DNA of 64,000 nucleotides from Allomuricauda sp. (GTDB lineage Bacteria; Bacteroidota; Bacteroidia; Flavobacteriales; Flavobacteriaceae): NCBI RefSeq assembly GCF_002699205.1, contig NZ_PABT01000033.1:1-64000 (forward strand), read 5' to 3'. Positions 36,540 through 45,786 of this stretch are shown here, in pieces. The position numbers and the translations under genes are program-made. The stretch's first letter is position 1; every line of letters starts with the position of its first letter. A model generated the notes under the pieces. It was not told the DNA's origin. It was given only the letters and a program-made list of their open reading frames with translations, and did no database searches.

Positions 36540-38840
36540 TTAGTTACTCCCCTGCATTCTTGCTTGCTTTCTTTTTTCCCTTTCCTGGGCATCGATCACA
36601 GCAACGGCGGCCATGTTCACCATTTCGTCCACGCTGGCCCCCAACTGCAAAATATGCGCTGCACGGGTCAAGCCCACCATTATTGGCCCGATAGAATCGG
36701 CATTGTTAAGACCTTTCAACAATTTATAGGTGATATTGGCAGACTCCAAGTTGGGAAAAATCAAGGTATTTACTTTTTTCCCGGATATTTTGGAAAACGG
36801 AAAGTTGTTGTTGCTCAATTCAGGATCTAAAGCAAAATCGGTCTGAATCTCCCCATCCACTACCAAATCCGGATTTCGCTTATGAAGAATCTCAACTGCA
36901 TCTCTCACCTTTTGGGCATTGGGATGACTTGACGATCCAAAGTTCGCGTAAGAAAGCAGCGCCATCACTGGTTTAAATCCAAAGGTTTTGGCCACATTGG
37001 CCGTCATCTGGGCAATTTCCGCCAATTCTTCCGCATTGGGATCAATATTGATAGATGTGTCCGCCAAAAAGAGAGGGCCACGATCTGTGATCATAATGTT
37101 CACTGTACTGGCATTTTGTACATTTTTGGCCCTGCCCAAAACCTCGAAGACCGGTCGCAGTACTTTGGGATAAGCCCTGGAATAACCAGAGATCATACCA
37201 TCAGCATCTCCTTCCTTGAGCATCATGGCACCAAAATAGTTTCGTTTACCCATATTTACACGGGCACTATATTTGGTCTCACCTTTTCGTTTTCTTGATT
37301 CCCACAATTTCAATGCATACTTGGACCTCATATGGCTGAACTCATCGGAACGCGGATCTATGATCGGTACCTCAGCATTGAAATCAAGTTCTTTCTTTAA
37401 ATTTTCAATGGTCTGTTTATCACCCAATAATATGGGTGTGGCAATCCCCTCGTCATGCACGATTTGCGCAGCTTTCATCACATCCAGCAATTCGGCTTCC
37501 GCGAACACTATCCGTTTTGGGTTTACCTTCGCCCTATTGTGCAACAGTCTAACGACTTTGTTATCGTTACCTGATCTCTGGTAAAGCTCTTCCTCATATC
37601 GGTCCCAATCCTGTATAGGCACTCTGGCCACCCCACTATCCATGGCTGCCTTTGCCACAGCCGGTGGAATTTTAGTGATCAATCTGGGGTCAAAGGGTTT
37701 TGGAATGATATAATTCCTACCAAAGGTCAGCCTTGTAGTATCATAGGCTATATTTACCTGTTCCGGCACCGGCTCACGTGTCAATTCGGCCAATGCACGG
37801 ACCGCGGCCATCTTCATCTCTTCGTTGATTTTGGTGGCCCTCACGTCCAACGCCCCCCTAAATATGAAAGGGAATCCCAATACATTGTTCACTTGGTTGG
37901 GATGATCGGAACGTCCGGTCGCCATAATAATATCTTTTCTGGTCTTGCAGGCGACGTCGTACTCAATCTCGGGATCTGGATTTGCCATGGCAAAGACAAT
38001 GGGATTGTCCGCCATGGATTTGAGCATTTCGGGGGAGACAATATTGGCGATGGAAAGTCCAATGAACACATCGGCATCTTTCATGGCTTCTTCCAATGTA
38101 TCTATTTTTCTATCGGTGGCGAACTCTTTTTTCTGTGAAGAAAGGTTTTCTCTATCACTACGGATAACCCCTTTACTGTCCAGCATTACAATATTTTCCG
38201 CCCTTGCTCCAAAAGCTTTGTACAGTCTTGTGCAGGAAACCGCTGCGGCACCTGCCCCACTCACCACTATTTTGACCTCTTCAATTTTCTTGTTGGCGAT
38301 TTCCAAGGCATTCAACAATGCTGCCGCCGAGATAATGGCCGTGCCATGCTGATCGTCGTGCATTACAGGAATGTCCAACTCTTCCCTTAATCTGCGTTCT
38401 ATCTCAAAAGCTTCAGGGGCCTTGATATCTTCCAAGTTGATGCCACCAAATGTTGGGGCTATCGCCTTAACGGTCTCAACAAACTTGTCCACATCGGTGG
38501 TGTCCAGCTCTATGTCGATCCCATCAATATCGGAGAAAATCTTAAAGAGAAGGCTTTTACCCTCCATTACCGGTTTTGAAGCTTCAGGACCTATATTGCC
38601 CAAGCCCAAAACTGCAGTACCGTTGGAAATTACAGCAACAATATTGCCTTTTGCAGTGTACTTGTACACATCGTCCTTGTTCTTTTCTATTTCAAGGCAG
38701 GGCTCCGCGACCCCAGGGGAATAAGCCAATGCCAAATCCCTTTGTGTGGAATAAGGTTTAGTTGGTACAATCTTGATTTTTCCTGGTTGTGGCTTTGCGT
38801 GGTACAGCAATGCTTCGCGTCGTTGTTTTTCCTTGCTCAT
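36540..38840 (-). CDS. maeB: NADP-dependent malic enzyme, MaeB type
   Basis: This enzyme decarboxylates malate to pyruvate with reduction of NADP, feeding pyruvate and NADPH to biosynthesis. The 766 residues contain a malic enzyme catalytic domain (about 1-430: [32 protein letters not shown] and the nucleotide-binding [12 protein letters not shown]). A phosphotransacetylase-like domain (about 440-766) follows and usually acts as an allosteric module rather than an enzyme. This domain pair and length define the MaeB class. It is the first gene before ruvA-sprA. I see no promoter motif in the 125-bp gap upstream (38841-38965). Confidence 0.95.
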   Translation of the reverse strand: MSKEKQRREALLYHAKPQPGKIKIVPTKPYSTQRDLALAYSPGVAEPCLEIEKNKDDVYKYTAKGNIVAVISNGTAVLGLGNIGPEASKPVMEGKSLLFKIFSDIDGIDIELDTTDVDKFVETVKAIAPTFGGINLEDIKAPEAFEIERRLREELDIPVMHDDQHGTAIISAAALLNALEIANKKIEEVKIVVSGAGAAAVSCTRLYKAFGARAENIVMLDSKGVIRSDRENLSSQKKEFATDRKIDTLEEAMKDADVFIGLSIANIVSPEMLKSMADNPIVFAMANPDPEIEYDVACKTRKDIIMATGRSDHPNQVNNVLGFPFIFRGALDVRATKINEEMKMAAVRALAELTREPVPEQVNIAYDTTRLTFGRNYIIPKPFDPRLITKIPPAVAKAAMDSGVARVPIQDWDRYEEELYQRSGNDNKVVRLLHNRAKVNPKRIVFAEAELLDVMKAAQIVHDEGIATPILLGDKQTIENLKKELDFNAEVPIIDPRSDEFSHMRSKYALKLWESRKRKGETKYSARVNMGKRNYFGAMMLKEGDADGMISGYSRAYPKVLRPVFEVLGRAKNVQNASTVNIMITDRGPLFLADTSINIDPNAEELAEIAQMTANVAKTFGFKPVMALLSYANFGSSSHPNAQKVRDAVEILHKRNPDLVVDGEIQTDFALDPELSNNNFPFSKISGKKVNTLIFPNLESANITYKLLKGLNNADSIGPIMVGLTRAAHILQLGASVDEMVNMAAVAVIDAQEREKRKQARMQGSN

Positions 38841-38965
38841 ATGGTCAAAAATGAATGGGTAAAGTTAGGGTATTCCTTGGTTTTATCAGAACATCTATAA
38901 AATCAAATTTTGACAAATGTGTAAAAATAAAAATAAAAAACCCTAACCTACTGCCTTGCCATCAG

Positions 38966-40291
38966 TTATGACCCCAATGGATATTCTCCCCCTTCTTTTG
39001 TCACATTGAGGCGCATCGCCAAAATAGCAGCGATCACAAAAAATACAGCAGCAAACAACATGGCATTTACAGAATTGGCTCCCAAAAGATTTTTGAAAAT
39101 AGGTCCAAAGGTGAGCGTTTGTATACCCATTGGAATTACGATCATCATATTTAAGATACCCATGTACACCCCTCTTCGTTCCTGGGGCACAATTTTGGAA
39201 ACCATACTGTATGGAATACCCATCATGGCTGCCCATCCGATTCCGAACAGCACCATGGGGAACAAAACATAAATTGGATCTTGGATATATGGGATGGAAA
39301 AAAGGGCCATTGCCGTCCCCAATAGGCTCAATGCATATACTTTTTTACCGCCAAATTTCAATGTAAGTGGCACCAACACCAGGGCAACCACAGCCGTAAC
39401 AATATTGTAGGTCGTGCTCATTTTTGCTGCTTGGGCTGCGGCCTCAGAGGTATCGAATCCAAGGGAAACCCTAAACAAGGGCGTGATAAATTGCCAGTAT
39501 ACAAAAAGTGCGTACCATTGAAACAGATATACTGCAGACAACTTCCACATAAACTTGGGCATATCTTTTACTGCTTGGCCAATTTCTACAAAAGGCACTT
39601 TGAAACGCTCAACAAACGGTAATGCTTTATGTTTGTTGATTTCTGCCAATTCTTCATCCGTAGGCGGAATTTCGGGTGTTTTTAGAACGGACCATAAAAT
39701 AGTCGCAATAGAAAGAAACGATCCTATAAAAAAGGAATAATACAACCATTTGGGAACGGTTCCCTCGATTTCCTGTCCGCCCCCGAACCAATCTTGGAAC
39801 AAAAAAATGGAGGCGTTGGCCAAAAGTATACCCGCCCCCACAAAAAGACTTTGCATTTGATAACCAACACTAAATTGCGATTCGGGCAGTTTATCGCCCA
39901 CAAAGGCACGGTACGGTTCCATAGCCATATTGTTGCCTACATCCAAGATCCATAACAGCCCTACGGCAAACCATAAGGTCGGGCTCAAGGGAAAAGCGAA
40001 CAAACACAAACTTCCCATTACGGCACCGATCAAAAAGAAAGGTTTTCTCCTTCCCCATCTTGGGGACCAGGTTTTATCGGATATGGCACCGATAATAGGC
40101 TGTACGACCAATCCTGTTATGGGGCCTGCTATATTCAAAATAGGGAGTATTTCTTCTTTTGCACCCAAAAATAGGAATATGGGGTTGATAGCACTTTGTT
40201 GCAGTCCAAAACTATATTGAATCCCTAGGAATCCAACATTCATATTAAAAATTTGCCAAAAACTTAATTTAGGTTTTTTGATTTTAATCAT
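38966..40291 (-). CDS. MFS transporter, SLC45/glycoside-like
   Basis: The 441-residue protein has twelve transmembrane helices. It carries the loop motif AISDKTWSPRWGRRKPFFLI, close to the SLC45 and sucrose/maltose transporter pattern. Other family features are NNMAMEPYRAFVGD and IPYSMVSKIVPQERRGVYMG. A sugar-proton symport role, perhaps for a disaccharide, is likely from the family, but no sugar-enzyme genes adjoin it. An 8-bp inverted repeat upstream (40324-40346) could bind a repressor. Confidence 0.88.
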   Translation of the reverse strand: MIKIKKPKLSFWQIFNMNVGFLGIQYSFGLQQSAINPIFLFLGAKEEILPILNIAGPITGLVVQPIIGAISDKTWSPRWGRRKPFFLIGAVMGSLCLFAFPLSPTLWFAVGLLWILDVGNNMAMEPYRAFVGDKLPESQFSVGYQMQSLFVGAGILLANASIFLFQDWFGGGQEIEGTVPKWLYYSFFIGSFLSIATILWSVLKTPEIPPTDEELAEINKHKALPFVERFKVPFVEIGQAVKDMPKFMWKLSAVYLFQWYALFVYWQFITPLFRVSLGFDTSEAAAQAAKMSTTYNIVTAVVALVLVPLTLKFGGKKVYALSLLGTAMALFSIPYIQDPIYVLFPMVLFGIGWAAMMGIPYSMVSKIVPQERRGVYMGILNMMIVIPMGIQTLTFGPIFKNLLGANSVNAMLFAAVFFVIAAILAMRLNVTKEGGEYPLGS

Positions 40292-40323
40292 TCCTTAGGT
40301 TTAGCTGGTCGTCAAAAATTACC

Positions 40324-40346
40324 TTGAAAGAATACGAATCTTTCAA
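40324..40346. promoter_or_regulatory. Inverted repeat, possible operator of the MFS gene
   Basis: TTGAAAGA and TCTTTCAA form a perfect 8-bp inverted repeat with a 7-base spacer. On the minus strand it overlaps a TATTTTTG element (40351-40344) and lies 33 bp before the MFS start codon, the position expected for a repressor. No TTG is found at the -33 distance. Confidence 0.4.
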
Positions 40347-40421
40347 AAATATGACCCAATATAGTGTTTTTTCTTCTTGAGAAGGGCTTCTTCCAAGGTT
40401 TTGAATATTACCGGAACCACT

Positions 40422-41342
40422 TTACTTTTTAAGAAAGTCAATATTGCGTTTAAGTCCTGCGTACTTGGTTCGCTTTACTGCTGACTTTTTAAAGACTTTC
40501 CTAAAAACATCTTCTGTAATTTCTTCCCAGTCTTTTTGGGTAAATGACAATAATTCCGGTTTGGGATGGAACAAGGGCTCATTGTGCGGCTTGGAAAACC
40601 GGTTCCATGGGCAAACATCTTGGCAGACATCACAGCCAAACATCCATTCATCCAATTTTCCTTGAAACTCGTTGGGAATCTCATTTTTAAGTTCGATGGT
40701 AAGGTAGGATATGCATTTGCTGCCATCGACTACATAAGGTGCTACGATAGCTTCGGTAGGACAGGCATCAATACAGGCGGTACAAGTACCACAATGATCT
40801 GTAACAGGAGTGTCATATTCCAGTTCCAGGTCCACTATAAGTTCGGCAATAAAATAAAAAGACCCTACTTGCTGGGTAAGTAGATTACTATGCTTGCCAA
40901 TCCATCCCAGTCCGCTCTTTGCTGCCCAAGCCTTATCGAGCACAGGGGCGGAATCCACAAAAGCCCTTCCGTGCACTTCCCCTATTTCTTCTTGGATGAA
41001 ACGGAGCAAATCCTTTAATTTATCCTTTATCACAAAGTGATAATCCGTTCCATAGGCATATTTGGAAATTTTGTACGAATCAGGATTCTGTGTCTCGGAG
41101 GGAAAATAATTCAACAACAACGAAATGACCGACTTGGAACCCTCCACCAATTTTGTTGGATCTAAGCGTTTGTCAAAATGGTTTTCCATGTACTGCATTT
41201 CTCCATGCATATCTTGCTTGAGCCATTTTTCCAATCGAGGGGCTTCTTCTTCCAAGAATTCAGCTTTGGAAATACCGCAGGATAAAAAACCGAGGCGTTT
41301 TGCCTCGGTTTTGATTAAATGTGTCCTTTCGATCGCATTCAT
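40422..41342 (-). CDS. queG: Epoxyqueuosine reductase QueG
   Basis: QueG carries out the last step of queuosine synthesis, reducing epoxyqueuosine in tRNA with cobalamin and two 4Fe-4S clusters. The 306 residues hold the catalytic Asp130 region ([13 protein letters not shown]) and [10 protein letters not shown]. The cluster motifs are Cys184, 187, 190, 194 in [11 protein letters not shown] and Cys237, 240, 244 in [11 protein letters not shown], plus Cys210. The N-terminus ([17 protein letters not shown]) belongs to the conserved fold. Codons 11-19 also form a perfect intrinsic terminator, reported separately. It is 43 bp after the small dsrE-like gene. Confidence 0.95.
   Translation of the reverse strand: MNAIERTHLIKTEAKRLGFLSCGISKAEFLEEEAPRLEKWLKQDMHGEMQYMENHFDKRLDPTKLVEGSKSVISLLLNYFPSETQNPDSYKISKYAYGTDYHFVIKDKLKDLLRFIQEEIGEVHGRAFVDSAPVLDKAWAAKSGLGWIGKHSNLLTQQVGSFYFIAELIVDLELEYDTPVTDHCGTCTACIDACPTEAIVAPYVVDGSKCISYLTIELKNEIPNEFQGKLDEWMFGCDVCQDVCPWNRFSKPHNEPLFHPKPELLSFTQKDWEEITEDVFRKVFKKSAVKRTKYAGLKRNIDFLKK
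41286..41312 (-). terminator. Intrinsic terminator embedded in queG codons 11-19
   Basis: AAAACCGAGGC / GCCTCGGTTTT form a perfect 11-bp stem with a 5-base loop. Read on the minus strand the right arm runs straight into TTTTTTAT. It lies within the queG coding sequence, 74 bp past the stop of the upstream dsrE-like gene. It can end transcription from the tsdA operon or attenuate queG. The plus strand also has a short T-run. Confidence 0.75.
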
Positions 41343-41385
41343 GCCATAAAGTTAATCCATAAAATTTCATTTCATGCACTAAGGA

Positions 41386-41796
41386 TCATTGTGCTTCCTT
41401 AATATAGCCCCAACCTTCCTTTTGCTTCATGATTATTTCGTAAATACCATCGGGTACGGAGCCTACACCTGGGATAAGGTCACCTATGGTCATTTTGTGC
41501 CTTTTCATGGTCTGCTCACATATAACAACTGATACATTATCCTTTGTAATTATGGCCGATAGTGTTTCTCCCGCTACAGATGATTTATTGTCCACCATTT
41601 TGTACGCGCCACTGTATATCACCATTTCAAACTGAGAAGCCGGGTATGCCTCTGCCATTAGCCTAAGGTGTTTGGCTGCTGTTCTGTGGACATCTGGATT
41701 GGCACTGGTTACATCAAACACTACTTTGATGGGTTCAGTCTGGGCCATTGTAAACCCAGAAACAAATAACATGAGTACTACGATTGTCTGTTTCAT
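41386..41796 (-). CDS. Exported DsrE-fold protein
   Basis: From ATG 41796 the protein has 136 residues with a signal peptide (MKQTIVVLMLFVSGFTMAQ). The in-frame start at 41973 would put 59 odd residues before the signal peptide and run into the neighbouring gene. The mature part has the DsrE/YchN-like fold (EPIKVVFDVTSANPDVHRTA). A single Cys93 in VVICEQTMKRHKM occupies the place of the sulfur-carrying cysteine of DsrE proteins. It is third in a set after a TsdA-like cytochrome and a Tat-exported relative. A periplasmic sulfur-transfer or sulfur-binding job is inference. Confidence 0.82.
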   Translation of the reverse strand: MKQTIVVLMLFVSGFTMAQTEPIKVVFDVTSANPDVHRTAAKHLRLMAEAYPASQFEMVIYSGAYKMVDNKSSVAGETLSAIITKDNVSVVICEQTMKRHKMTIGDLIPGVGSVPDGIYEIIMKQKEGWGYIKEAQ

Positions 41797-41806
41797 CTTA
41801 GCTAGA

Positions 41807-42484
41807 TTATTCTCCTGCAAAAATGTATCCACAACCTTCTTCTTGGGCCCTTCCCAGTGCCCACACGCCCGAGGGAACAATCTGGATTTCTGGCAAAACA
41901 GCTGCTTTCCATTCCTCATACATTTCATTGGGATCTTTTCCCATTTGTTGTGCAACAGCGCCACTGTATACATTCAATGCCAAATTACACACACAAAACA
42001 TGGAACCACGACCAATCAAATCCTTGACCCCTTGGATTACGGGCATAGGAAAATCCCCTTCCTGAGGTTCATAATATGGGTTTCTATCATACGGTGTTCC
42101 ATCTGCTTTTTTGATGTGGAACATCTCTCCGAGCGGATACTTCTTCCATAAATCGGAATGAAGAGCAAAAGCTATCGCATCATGGCGAAATACTGTCATG
42201 GCCGTAATTTCATCATCAGCGGCACCCATTTCATTATTGGAAAGATAATAGGCCCAATTCCATATAACTGGAAAACCTTTGTGCGGATACGAACCATCAT
42301 AAACAATACGATGCTTTCCTTTTATTGATTTCATCCAAGTCTCTGCGTCATTCATTTCTGAATTGGTAAAATCTACCATACCAGCAAAAGCAGGATTGGC
42401 AAAAGCCGATAATGTGGATGCAGTGGCACCCAGCATCACCGCTCCCATAAACTTTCTTCGTGATGTTGTTTGTGTTGTTTTCAT
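41807..42484 (-). CDS. Tat-exported DsrE-like protein
   Basis: The 225-residue protein begins with a twin-arginine signal (SRRKFMGAVMLGATAS, Arg9-Arg10), which implies folded export, possibly with a bound cofactor. The mature domain resembles a larger DsrE-type fold with IVYDGSYPHKGFPVIWNWAY, SMFCVCNLALNVYSG and VPSGVWALGRAQEEGCGYIF. Cys164, Cys166 and Cys218 are candidate functional residues. It lies 12 bp downstream of the diheme cytochrome gene and 10 bp before the small DsrE-like gene. I do not know a biochemically studied homologue. Confidence 0.75.
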   Translation of the reverse strand: MKTTQTTSRRKFMGAVMLGATASTLSAFANPAFAGMVDFTNSEMNDAETWMKSIKGKHRIVYDGSYPHKGFPVIWNWAYYLSNNEMGAADDEITAMTVFRHDAIAFALHSDLWKKYPLGEMFHIKKADGTPYDRNPYYEPQEGDFPMPVIQGVKDLIGRGSMFCVCNLALNVYSGAVAQQMGKDPNEMYEEWKAAVLPEIQIVPSGVWALGRAQEEGCGYIFAGE

Positions 42485-42496
42485 TGTTAATAGTGT

Positions 42497-43573
42497 TTAT
42501 TTAGATTTATTGATTTGATGATTTTTCTGGTAATAATCCATAATGGGCTGGAATGGTCCCAATTGATGCTGTTTTTCAGGGAAGGGGTCCACGTAGGGAC
42601 CATAGGGGGTAGAAACCGGTTTTTTTACCAGATCGGGGAAGTCTATTTCTCTATTGGGTTTGGTTGGTCTTGTTTTTTGATTGATGTATCCTGCAACATC
42701 ATAAGCTTCTTCATCAGTAAGTATGGGATTGTCGAAGGTAGTGCCGTATGGCATGTTTGCTTTGATAAATTGTGCGGCGGTGATCACACGGGTCATTCCC
42801 GCTCCGTTGTTGTATGAATCAGCTCCCCATAAAGGTGGGTAAAGATATAAATCGCTTTCCGGCAACTTCTGTCCCTGTCCATCAGCACCATGGCAAAGAA
42901 CACAATGCTTTATAAATACGGATTCTCCATGCGCCAAATCAACCGCTCTTTCGGGAATCTCCATTTTCAGAAATCCCTGTCCTTCAATTTTCCCATGGGA
43001 AGGAGCTGCTCGACCCAACCAATCCATATAAGCGACCAAGGCTTTCATTTCGATGGCGGATTCTGGCATCATCTTGCCATTCATACTTCGTTCCATACAG
43101 CCATTTATCCTTTCCTCTATGGTTCCCATTTTGTTTTCTCTACCCCTAAATTGCGGAAAGCGTTTCACTACACCGATAAGTGGTGCCGCATAAGGCTTTG
43201 TTCCCCCGTTGATGTGGCAACTTGCACAGGCTAGATTATTTCCTGCAAATATTTTTGTGGAGTCTTTTTGTTTGGGTCCTATATGTATTGGGGTATTCCT
43301 AAAGATTTCATACCCCAACTTGATTTCTTCATTTTTTGTGGAAGATGACAGGTTAGAGACGTTATAGTCCATGAAATATACATCATCTGGATACTGGGCA
43401 TAGGTATTTTTTTGTCCTATATTCCCAAATCCAATCAAGATTACCAATAGGGCCAAAAAAATCATCAAGGCAAAACAGATACCAATTTTAGCGCACAACC
43501 TCCTAATCTGTTCAGACAGGGATTGAAAATTATTAACCGAAGAAGTATTTGATTTGTTTTGACTTCCCTCCAT
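42497..43573 (-). CDS. Membrane-anchored diheme cytochrome c, TsdA-like
   Basis: The 358-residue protein has one N-terminal membrane anchor (about 30-50) and a periplasmic part with two heme c sites: CASCH (116-120) and CVLCH (224-228). The region after the first heme (INGGTKPYAAP, FPQFRGRENKMGTIEERING, CMERSMNG) matches my memory of thiosulfate dehydrogenase TsdA. In TsdA a cysteine in that segment (here Cys159) is an unusual axial ligand of the active-site heme. Met274 in KANMPYG is a likely ligand of the second heme. TsdA interconverts thiosulfate and tetrathionate. Substrate assignment here is inference. It heads an operon with two DsrE-fold genes. Confidence 0.82.
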   Translation of the reverse strand: MEGSQNKSNTSSVNNFQSLSEQIRRLCAKIGICFALMIFLALLVILIGFGNIGQKNTYAQYPDDVYFMDYNVSNLSSSTKNEEIKLGYEIFRNTPIHIGPKQKDSTKIFAGNNLACASCHINGGTKPYAAPLIGVVKRFPQFRGRENKMGTIEERINGCMERSMNGKMMPESAIEMKALVAYMDWLGRAAPSHGKIEGQGFLKMEIPERAVDLAHGESVFIKHCVLCHGADGQGQKLPESDLYLYPPLWGADSYNNGAGMTRVITAAQFIKANMPYGTTFDNPILTDEEAYDVAGYINQKTRPTKPNREIDFPDLVKKPVSTPYGPYVDPFPEKQHQLGPFQPIMDYYQKNHQINKSK

Positions 43574-43732
43574 TTATATATAATGATTGCTTAATACCAC
43601 ATGAGGGAACCACATATAAGCGTTGTAGATTTGGGAAGCTACCTGCTAGGGTATATAAAAAAAACCTAAGCCTGAGTAATATACAAAAGAATGGAAGCAA
43701 TCCTACTATTTCTTTAGATTAAAATCAAAAAA

Positions 43733-44755
43733 TTAAAACAACCCTCCCTGTACACCTCCTTTGGTCTTGCCCAGATGCTTATATGCCAGCTCCGTTACTT
43801 CACGACCCCGTGGGGTGCGCATTATAAAACCTTGTTGTATCAAAAAGGGTTCATATACTTCCTCCAAGGTCTCAGCACTTTCAGACACGGCTGTTGCCAA
43901 TGTGGTTATACCGACCGGGCCCCCTTTAAATTTATCGATGATAGTGCTCAGTATTTTGTTGTCCATTTCATCCAAACCATGGGCATCCACATTGAGTGCC
44001 TTTAACCCGAATTTGGAAATTTCCAGATCAATACTCCCATTCCCCTTGATCTGTGCAAAATCCCGAACCCTGCGCAAAAGGGCATTGCATATTCTAGGTG
44101 TTCCCCTACTTCGTCCCGCTATTTCAATTGCGGCTTCGTTCGTGATTGGAACCTTCAGGATTTCCGCACTTCGCTCCACTATGGTGGACAATACTTCGGT
44201 GTTATAGTATTCCAACCTGCTCTGGATACCAAATCGTGCTCGCATGGGTGCTGTAAGCAATCCAGACCTTGTAGTTGCTCCGATCAAAGTAAAGGGGCTT
44301 AAGTTAATCTGTACTGTACGGGCATTGGGACCTGTCTCGATCATGATATCAATCTTATAATCCTCCATGGCAGAATACAGATATTCTTCCACAATGGGGC
44401 TCAACCTATGGATTTCATCAATAAAAAGGACATCACGCTCATCCAAATTGGTCAAGAGCCCTGCTAAATCCCCAGGTTTGTCCAAGACGGGGCCAGAAGT
44501 AACTTTGATATTAACACCTAGTTCATTGGCCAAAATATAGGCTAGGGTGGTCTTGCCCAAACCGGGAGGACCATGAAAAAGCGTATGATCCAAAGCCTCG
44601 CCCCTTTGATTGGCAGCCTGCACGAAAACCTTTAGATTTTCGAGCACCTTGGCCTGTCCGGTAAAGTCATCAAAACTAATGGGCCGGAGCGCTCTTTCAA
44701 TATCGAATTCTTCTGGAGATAGATTATCGCCTGATGGATCTAAATTTTCGTTCAT
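43733..44755 (-). CDS. ruvB: Holliday junction helicase ATPase RuvB
   Basis: RuvB is the hexameric AAA+ motor that drives branch migration with RuvA. The 340 residues carry Walker A GPPGLGKT (62-69), Walker [11 protein letters not shown], sensor and arginine-finger regions ([19 protein letters not shown]) and a winged-helix C-terminus ([19 protein letters not shown]). Length and motifs are standard. The 159-bp gap downstream to the TsdA-like gene (43574-43732) is AT-rich and shows no convincing signal. A -7 element sits just before the start codon. Confidence 0.97.
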   Translation of the reverse strand: MNENLDPSGDNLSPEEFDIERALRPISFDDFTGQAKVLENLKVFVQAANQRGEALDHTLFHGPPGLGKTTLAYILANELGVNIKVTSGPVLDKPGDLAGLLTNLDERDVLFIDEIHRLSPIVEEYLYSAMEDYKIDIMIETGPNARTVQINLSPFTLIGATTRSGLLTAPMRARFGIQSRLEYYNTEVLSTIVERSAEILKVPITNEAAIEIAGRSRGTPRICNALLRRVRDFAQIKGNGSIDLEISKFGLKALNVDAHGLDEMDNKILSTIIDKFKGGPVGITTLATAVSESAETLEEVYEPFLIQQGFIMRTPRGREVTELAYKHLGKTKGGVQGGLF

Positions 44756-44762
44756 TGTTCAA

Positions 44763-44770
44763 CAAATATA
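44763..44770 (-). promoter_or_regulatory. Possible -7 element of the ruvB promoter
   Basis: TATATTTG on the minus strand fits TAnnTTTG and ends 7 bp before the ruvB ATG, implying an almost leaderless transcript. The -33 TTG is not evident. Confidence 0.4.
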
Positions 44771-44829
44771 AATGAAAAGCCCTGCTACAGGAAACCATTT
44801 GTCATTGATAATCCATAATTGACAAAAGA

Positions 44830-45657
44830 TTACTCCTTTTTGATTAGCTGGGCGCTATCCAAGAATTCTTCAATAGTGATTTTAGGTGTTCCGTAAAGAT
44901 ATATTCGTGGGTCCTGCGTGGCATTTATTTTGATTTCCCTGAATGCATATACCCTGGCGCTGGAATTACCGGTCATTTTTAGATCGCAGGATCCAATTTC
45001 CATTGTTTCGCCCTTGTACTTGGCATAGTCCAAAAAATTGGCCTGTACCCTATCGGCCGTCCCTTCCATGGTAAGGGATGCATTTCCTTCCATATCCAAC
45101 ATACCGGCATCAATCTGGGCATATACATAGGCCTCTGCTCGATTACCAAGGTTTAGGTTCAGTGAATCGACCTCAACGTTGAAATCACCGCTACTGGTAT
45201 CTTCCAAGTTAATATCCATTATGGCCGCATTGGCCTTTATATCCAGTTTTGTATTGTTGAAACCATCAATGAACAGCTGATCGGCATCTATGACCTCTTT
45301 AGTGACAATACTTCCATTTTTCAAGGTAATCGCCTGAAGTTCTGTATAGTTTACGGTTATTTCCAATTCTTTTTTGGCGGTTATATTATAATACGAGCTG
45401 ATGACCAAAGTGCCATCCTCTACTTCAAATTTTAAAACATCTATCAAGTTATCATCCACGCTAAGGTGGTATCCCGGCCCCAAGGCCCTGTTGAGATTGA
45501 TTTCGAGGTCATCATTTAGGACGATTGCATTGAAGGGAGGAAGTTCTTCCGTAACTTCTGCAACGATTCGACTTCCCTTTATTTTAGGTTTGCGCTGAGC
45601 AATGGATACTATCGGAGCTAATATCAGTAAAAGGATAAGTGTCTTTTTCATTTTCAT
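44830..45657 (-). CDS. DUF2807 (GIN-domain) secreted protein
   Basis: From ATG 45657 the protein has 275 residues. A signal peptide (MKMKKTLILLLILAPIVSIAQ) precedes a repetitive right-handed beta-helix of the DUF2807 type (FNAIVLNDDLEINL, IKANAAIMDINLEDTSSGDF, LNLGNRAEAYVYAQI, MTGNSSARVYAFREI). Such proteins are common in Bacteroidota, often as auto-transporter adhesin-like surface proteins of unknown role. An in-frame start at 45708 precedes the signal peptide and is rejected. It is transcribed toward ruvB and follows the terminator of the respiratory operon. Confidence 0.87.
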   Translation of the reverse strand: MKMKKTLILLLILAPIVSIAQRKPKIKGSRIVAEVTEELPPFNAIVLNDDLEINLNRALGPGYHLSVDDNLIDVLKFEVEDGTLVISSYYNITAKKELEITVNYTELQAITLKNGSIVTKEVIDADQLFIDGFNNTKLDIKANAAIMDINLEDTSSGDFNVEVDSLNLNLGNRAEAYVYAQIDAGMLDMEGNASLTMEGTADRVQANFLDYAKYKGETMEIGSCDLKMTGNSSARVYAFREIKINATQDPRIYLYGTPKITIEEFLDSAQLIKKE

Positions 45658-45725
45658 TATGGTTCTTTTTAGATAAGGGGAAATGTCATTTAAAGATATA
45701 CAATTCACTCTAAAAATTGCTTCAA

Positions 45726-45756
45726 TAAAAAAAGCCCGTCCAAAAGAACGGGCTTT
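45726..45756 (-). terminator. Intrinsic terminator of the act-cta operon
   Basis: AAAGCCCGT / ACGGGCTTT form a perfect 9-bp stem (45731-45739 and 45748-45756) with an 8-base loop and a T-run on the minus strand (A-run from 45726). It lies 30 bp past the ctaD stop. Confidence 0.88.
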
Positions 45757-45786
45757 ATTATATAAATTATATAAAAATGATTGGTA

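Noticed and set aside
41797..41973. In-frame 59-residue extension upstream of the small DsrE-fold gene
   Set aside because: It would overlap the Tat DsrE-like gene and precede a good signal peptide starting at ATG 41796.
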